From Treponema sp. (lineage in GTDB: Bacteria > Spirochaetota > Spirochaetia > Treponematales > Breznakiellaceae): 14,213 nt of DNA. A program made the translations under genes and the position numbers. The notes under the pieces were generated by a model that had not been told where the DNA came from, searched no databases, and was given only the letters and a program-made list of their open reading frames with translations. Location of the stretch: contig JAITNU010000001.1 of the NCBI GenBank assembly GCA_031290325.1, forward strand, positions 1 to 14,213, written 5' to 3'. Below, in pieces: positions 13,509-14,213 of this stretch (the first letter of the stretch is position 1; each line of letters starts with the position of its first letter).

Positions 13509-14016
13509 TGAGTTTTGGAAGGTCTGCAATACTCTCCAACCGGAATAATTTGAGGAATTCCTTAGTGGTACCGAATTGCACAGGCTTTCCAGGGACATCC
13601 TTTTTTCCCGTTTCCCGGATAAGTTCTTTTTCCAGCAGCAGCCGTATCATATTATCTGCCGAAACCCCCCGGATCGCCTCAATCTCGCTCCTGGTAATGG
13701 GCTGAGAATAGGCAACGATGGAAAGGGTCTCCATAGCGGCCCGGGAAAGCCGCCCCTCGTTTTTCTTACCGTACCGTTCTTTCAGGTGATCCCAGTATTC
13801 CTTCTTAGGGGAGAGCATGATCCCCCCGCCGATACGGGTCAGTTCCACCCCGGAATCTTCCTGGGCATAACGGCTTCCCAGGGTTTCCAGGGCCATGGTA
13901 ACCGCTTCCTTTGAAAGCCCGGAAATACGACAAATAGCACTCTCCTCCAGAGGATCCGTTTCAAGGTACAGAATGGCCTCAATCAGTGCAGTCTCTTTCT
14001 CCAACCGCGCCTCCAT
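13471..14016 (-). CDS. scpB: Segregation and condensation protein B
   Basis: ScpB is the winged-helix (kite) subunit that binds the kleisin ScpA in the SMC condensin complex for chromosome compaction and segregation. The 181-residue product has two tandem winged-helix domains, about 8-80 and 88-160. The second contains the family-typical LSRAAMETLSIVAYSQPITR and IEAIRGVSADNMIRLLLEKELI, followed by GKPVQFGTTKEFLKLF. Length is normal for the family. The ATG at 14016 is the only sensible start, but it lacks a good Shine-Dalgarno (AGAG only). A promoter immediately upstream would give an almost leaderless transcript. scpA is not in the window and would have to lie elsewhere, because the upstream side is occupied by a divergent tRNA gene. 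The 3' end overlaps the pseudouridine synthase gene. Confidence 0.93.
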   Translation of the reverse strand: MEARLEKETALIEAILYLETDPLEESAICRISGLSKEAVTMALETLGSRYAQEDSGVELTRIGGGIMLSPKKEYWDHLKERYGKKNEGRLSRAAMETLSIVAYSQPITRSEIEAIRGVSADNMIRLLLEKELIRETGKKDVPGKPVQFGTTKEFLKLFRLESIADLPKLNESEAERFELEG

Positions 14017-14023
14017 GCTCTAT

Positions 14024-14053
14024 TTTGTAGTATCCAGGCTTGCCGCTTGTCAA
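14024..14053 (-). promoter_or_regulatory. Candidate promoter of scpB, near-leaderless
   Basis: On the minus strand TTGACA (14053-14048) is a perfect -35 box inside the palindrome CCGCTTGACAAGCGG. TACAAA (14029-14024) lies 18 bases downstream as a four-of-six -10. The predicted start is about at the base before the scpB ATG. Confidence 0.45.
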
Positions 14054-14106
14054 GCGGGGAAGCGATGTGGCCAGAACAAATTTTTTCTAAAATCATCGAA
14101 AACCGC

Positions 14107-14136
14107 TTGACAAGGATAAGCCAATCATTGCATAGT
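14107..14136 (+). promoter_or_regulatory. Sigma-70-type promoter of tRNA-His
   Basis: TTGACA (14107-14112), a perfect -35 box, and CATAGT (14131-14136) are separated by 18 bases and lie 17 bases before the tRNA gene. The -35 sits in CCGCTTGACAAG, the same 12-base context as the scpB -35 box on the other strand. Confidence 0.55.
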
Positions 14137-14152
14137 AAAACTAGTTATTAAT

Positions 14153-14213
14153 GGTGGATGTAGCTCAGTGGTAGAGTTCCAGATTGTGGATCTGGCTGTC
14201 GCGGGTTCAAACC
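14153..14213 (+). tRNA. tRNA-His (GTG anticodon), 3' end cut off by the window
   Basis: The 5' end begins GGTGGATG, including the extra G-1 typical of tRNA-His, followed by TAGCTCAGTGGTAGAG, a standard D arm. The anticodon stem CCAGA/TCTGG (14179-14183 with 14191-14195) encloses the loop TTGTGGA with anticodon GTG at 14186-14188, which reads His codons. The T arm starts GCGGGTTCAAACC at 14201 and the window ends inside it, so the acceptor 3' strand is missing. Confidence 0.95.

Noticed and set aside
14043..14057. CCGCTTGTCAAGCGG as a repressor operator
   Set aside because: A simpler reading is that it contains the -35 box of scpB; the same CCGCTTGACAAG context at 14103 is not palindromic to the same extent.

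Overview
The window looks like chromosomal DNA from a free-living or gut-associated spirochaete, most likely a termite-gut-type Treponema. This is inferred from protein style, not from a database search. The clues are a type III glutamine synthetase, a spirochaete-like lipoprotein, a NifA-like activator beside amtB, and moderate GC content. No phage, insertion sequence, CRISPR array or integrase is visible.

Left half (1-7765) is a nitrogen-acquisition island. A NifA-like sigma-54 activator with a GAF sensor (74-1648, +) faces a convergent two-gene operon of uncharacterised membrane proteins (3322->1781, -; a DUF5058-type protein and a partner). Divergent from that operon lies amtB-glnK (3651-5337, +), followed by the large type III glutamine synthetase gene glnN (5582-7705, +). 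Both amtB and glnN have a near-consensus -24/-12 sigma-54 promoter. Each also has a 5-5-5 inverted repeat centred about 95 bp upstream of the predicted transcription start, as expected of enhancer sites for an activator. The PII protein lacks the classical uridylylated Tyr51. Together these genes would take up ammonium (AmtB), sense nitrogen and carbon status (PII), and assimilate ammonium (GSIII).

Right half (7801-14016) is all on the minus strand and reads as housekeeping genes with a variable tail: scpB -> rluB-type pseudouridine synthase -> cmk -> rpsA -> a second sigma-54 activator -> a membrane-anchored TPR protein -> a lipoprotein. The cmk to lipoprotein genes are separated by only 5-14 bp, so cytidylate kinase, ribosomal protein S1, a sigma-54 activator and two envelope proteins probably share a transcript. 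This second activator has no N-terminal sensor domain and carries GAFTSA instead of GAFTGA. A sigma-70-type promoter precedes cmk and another precedes scpB. At the right edge a tRNA-His gene runs out of the window on the plus strand.

Several gene junctions (1693-1750, 5353-5390, 7725-7765) carry GC-containing hairpins. Two of them share the same CTTTGTGT-n-CTTTG phrase, suggesting a dispersed intergenic repeat that may also act as a terminator.
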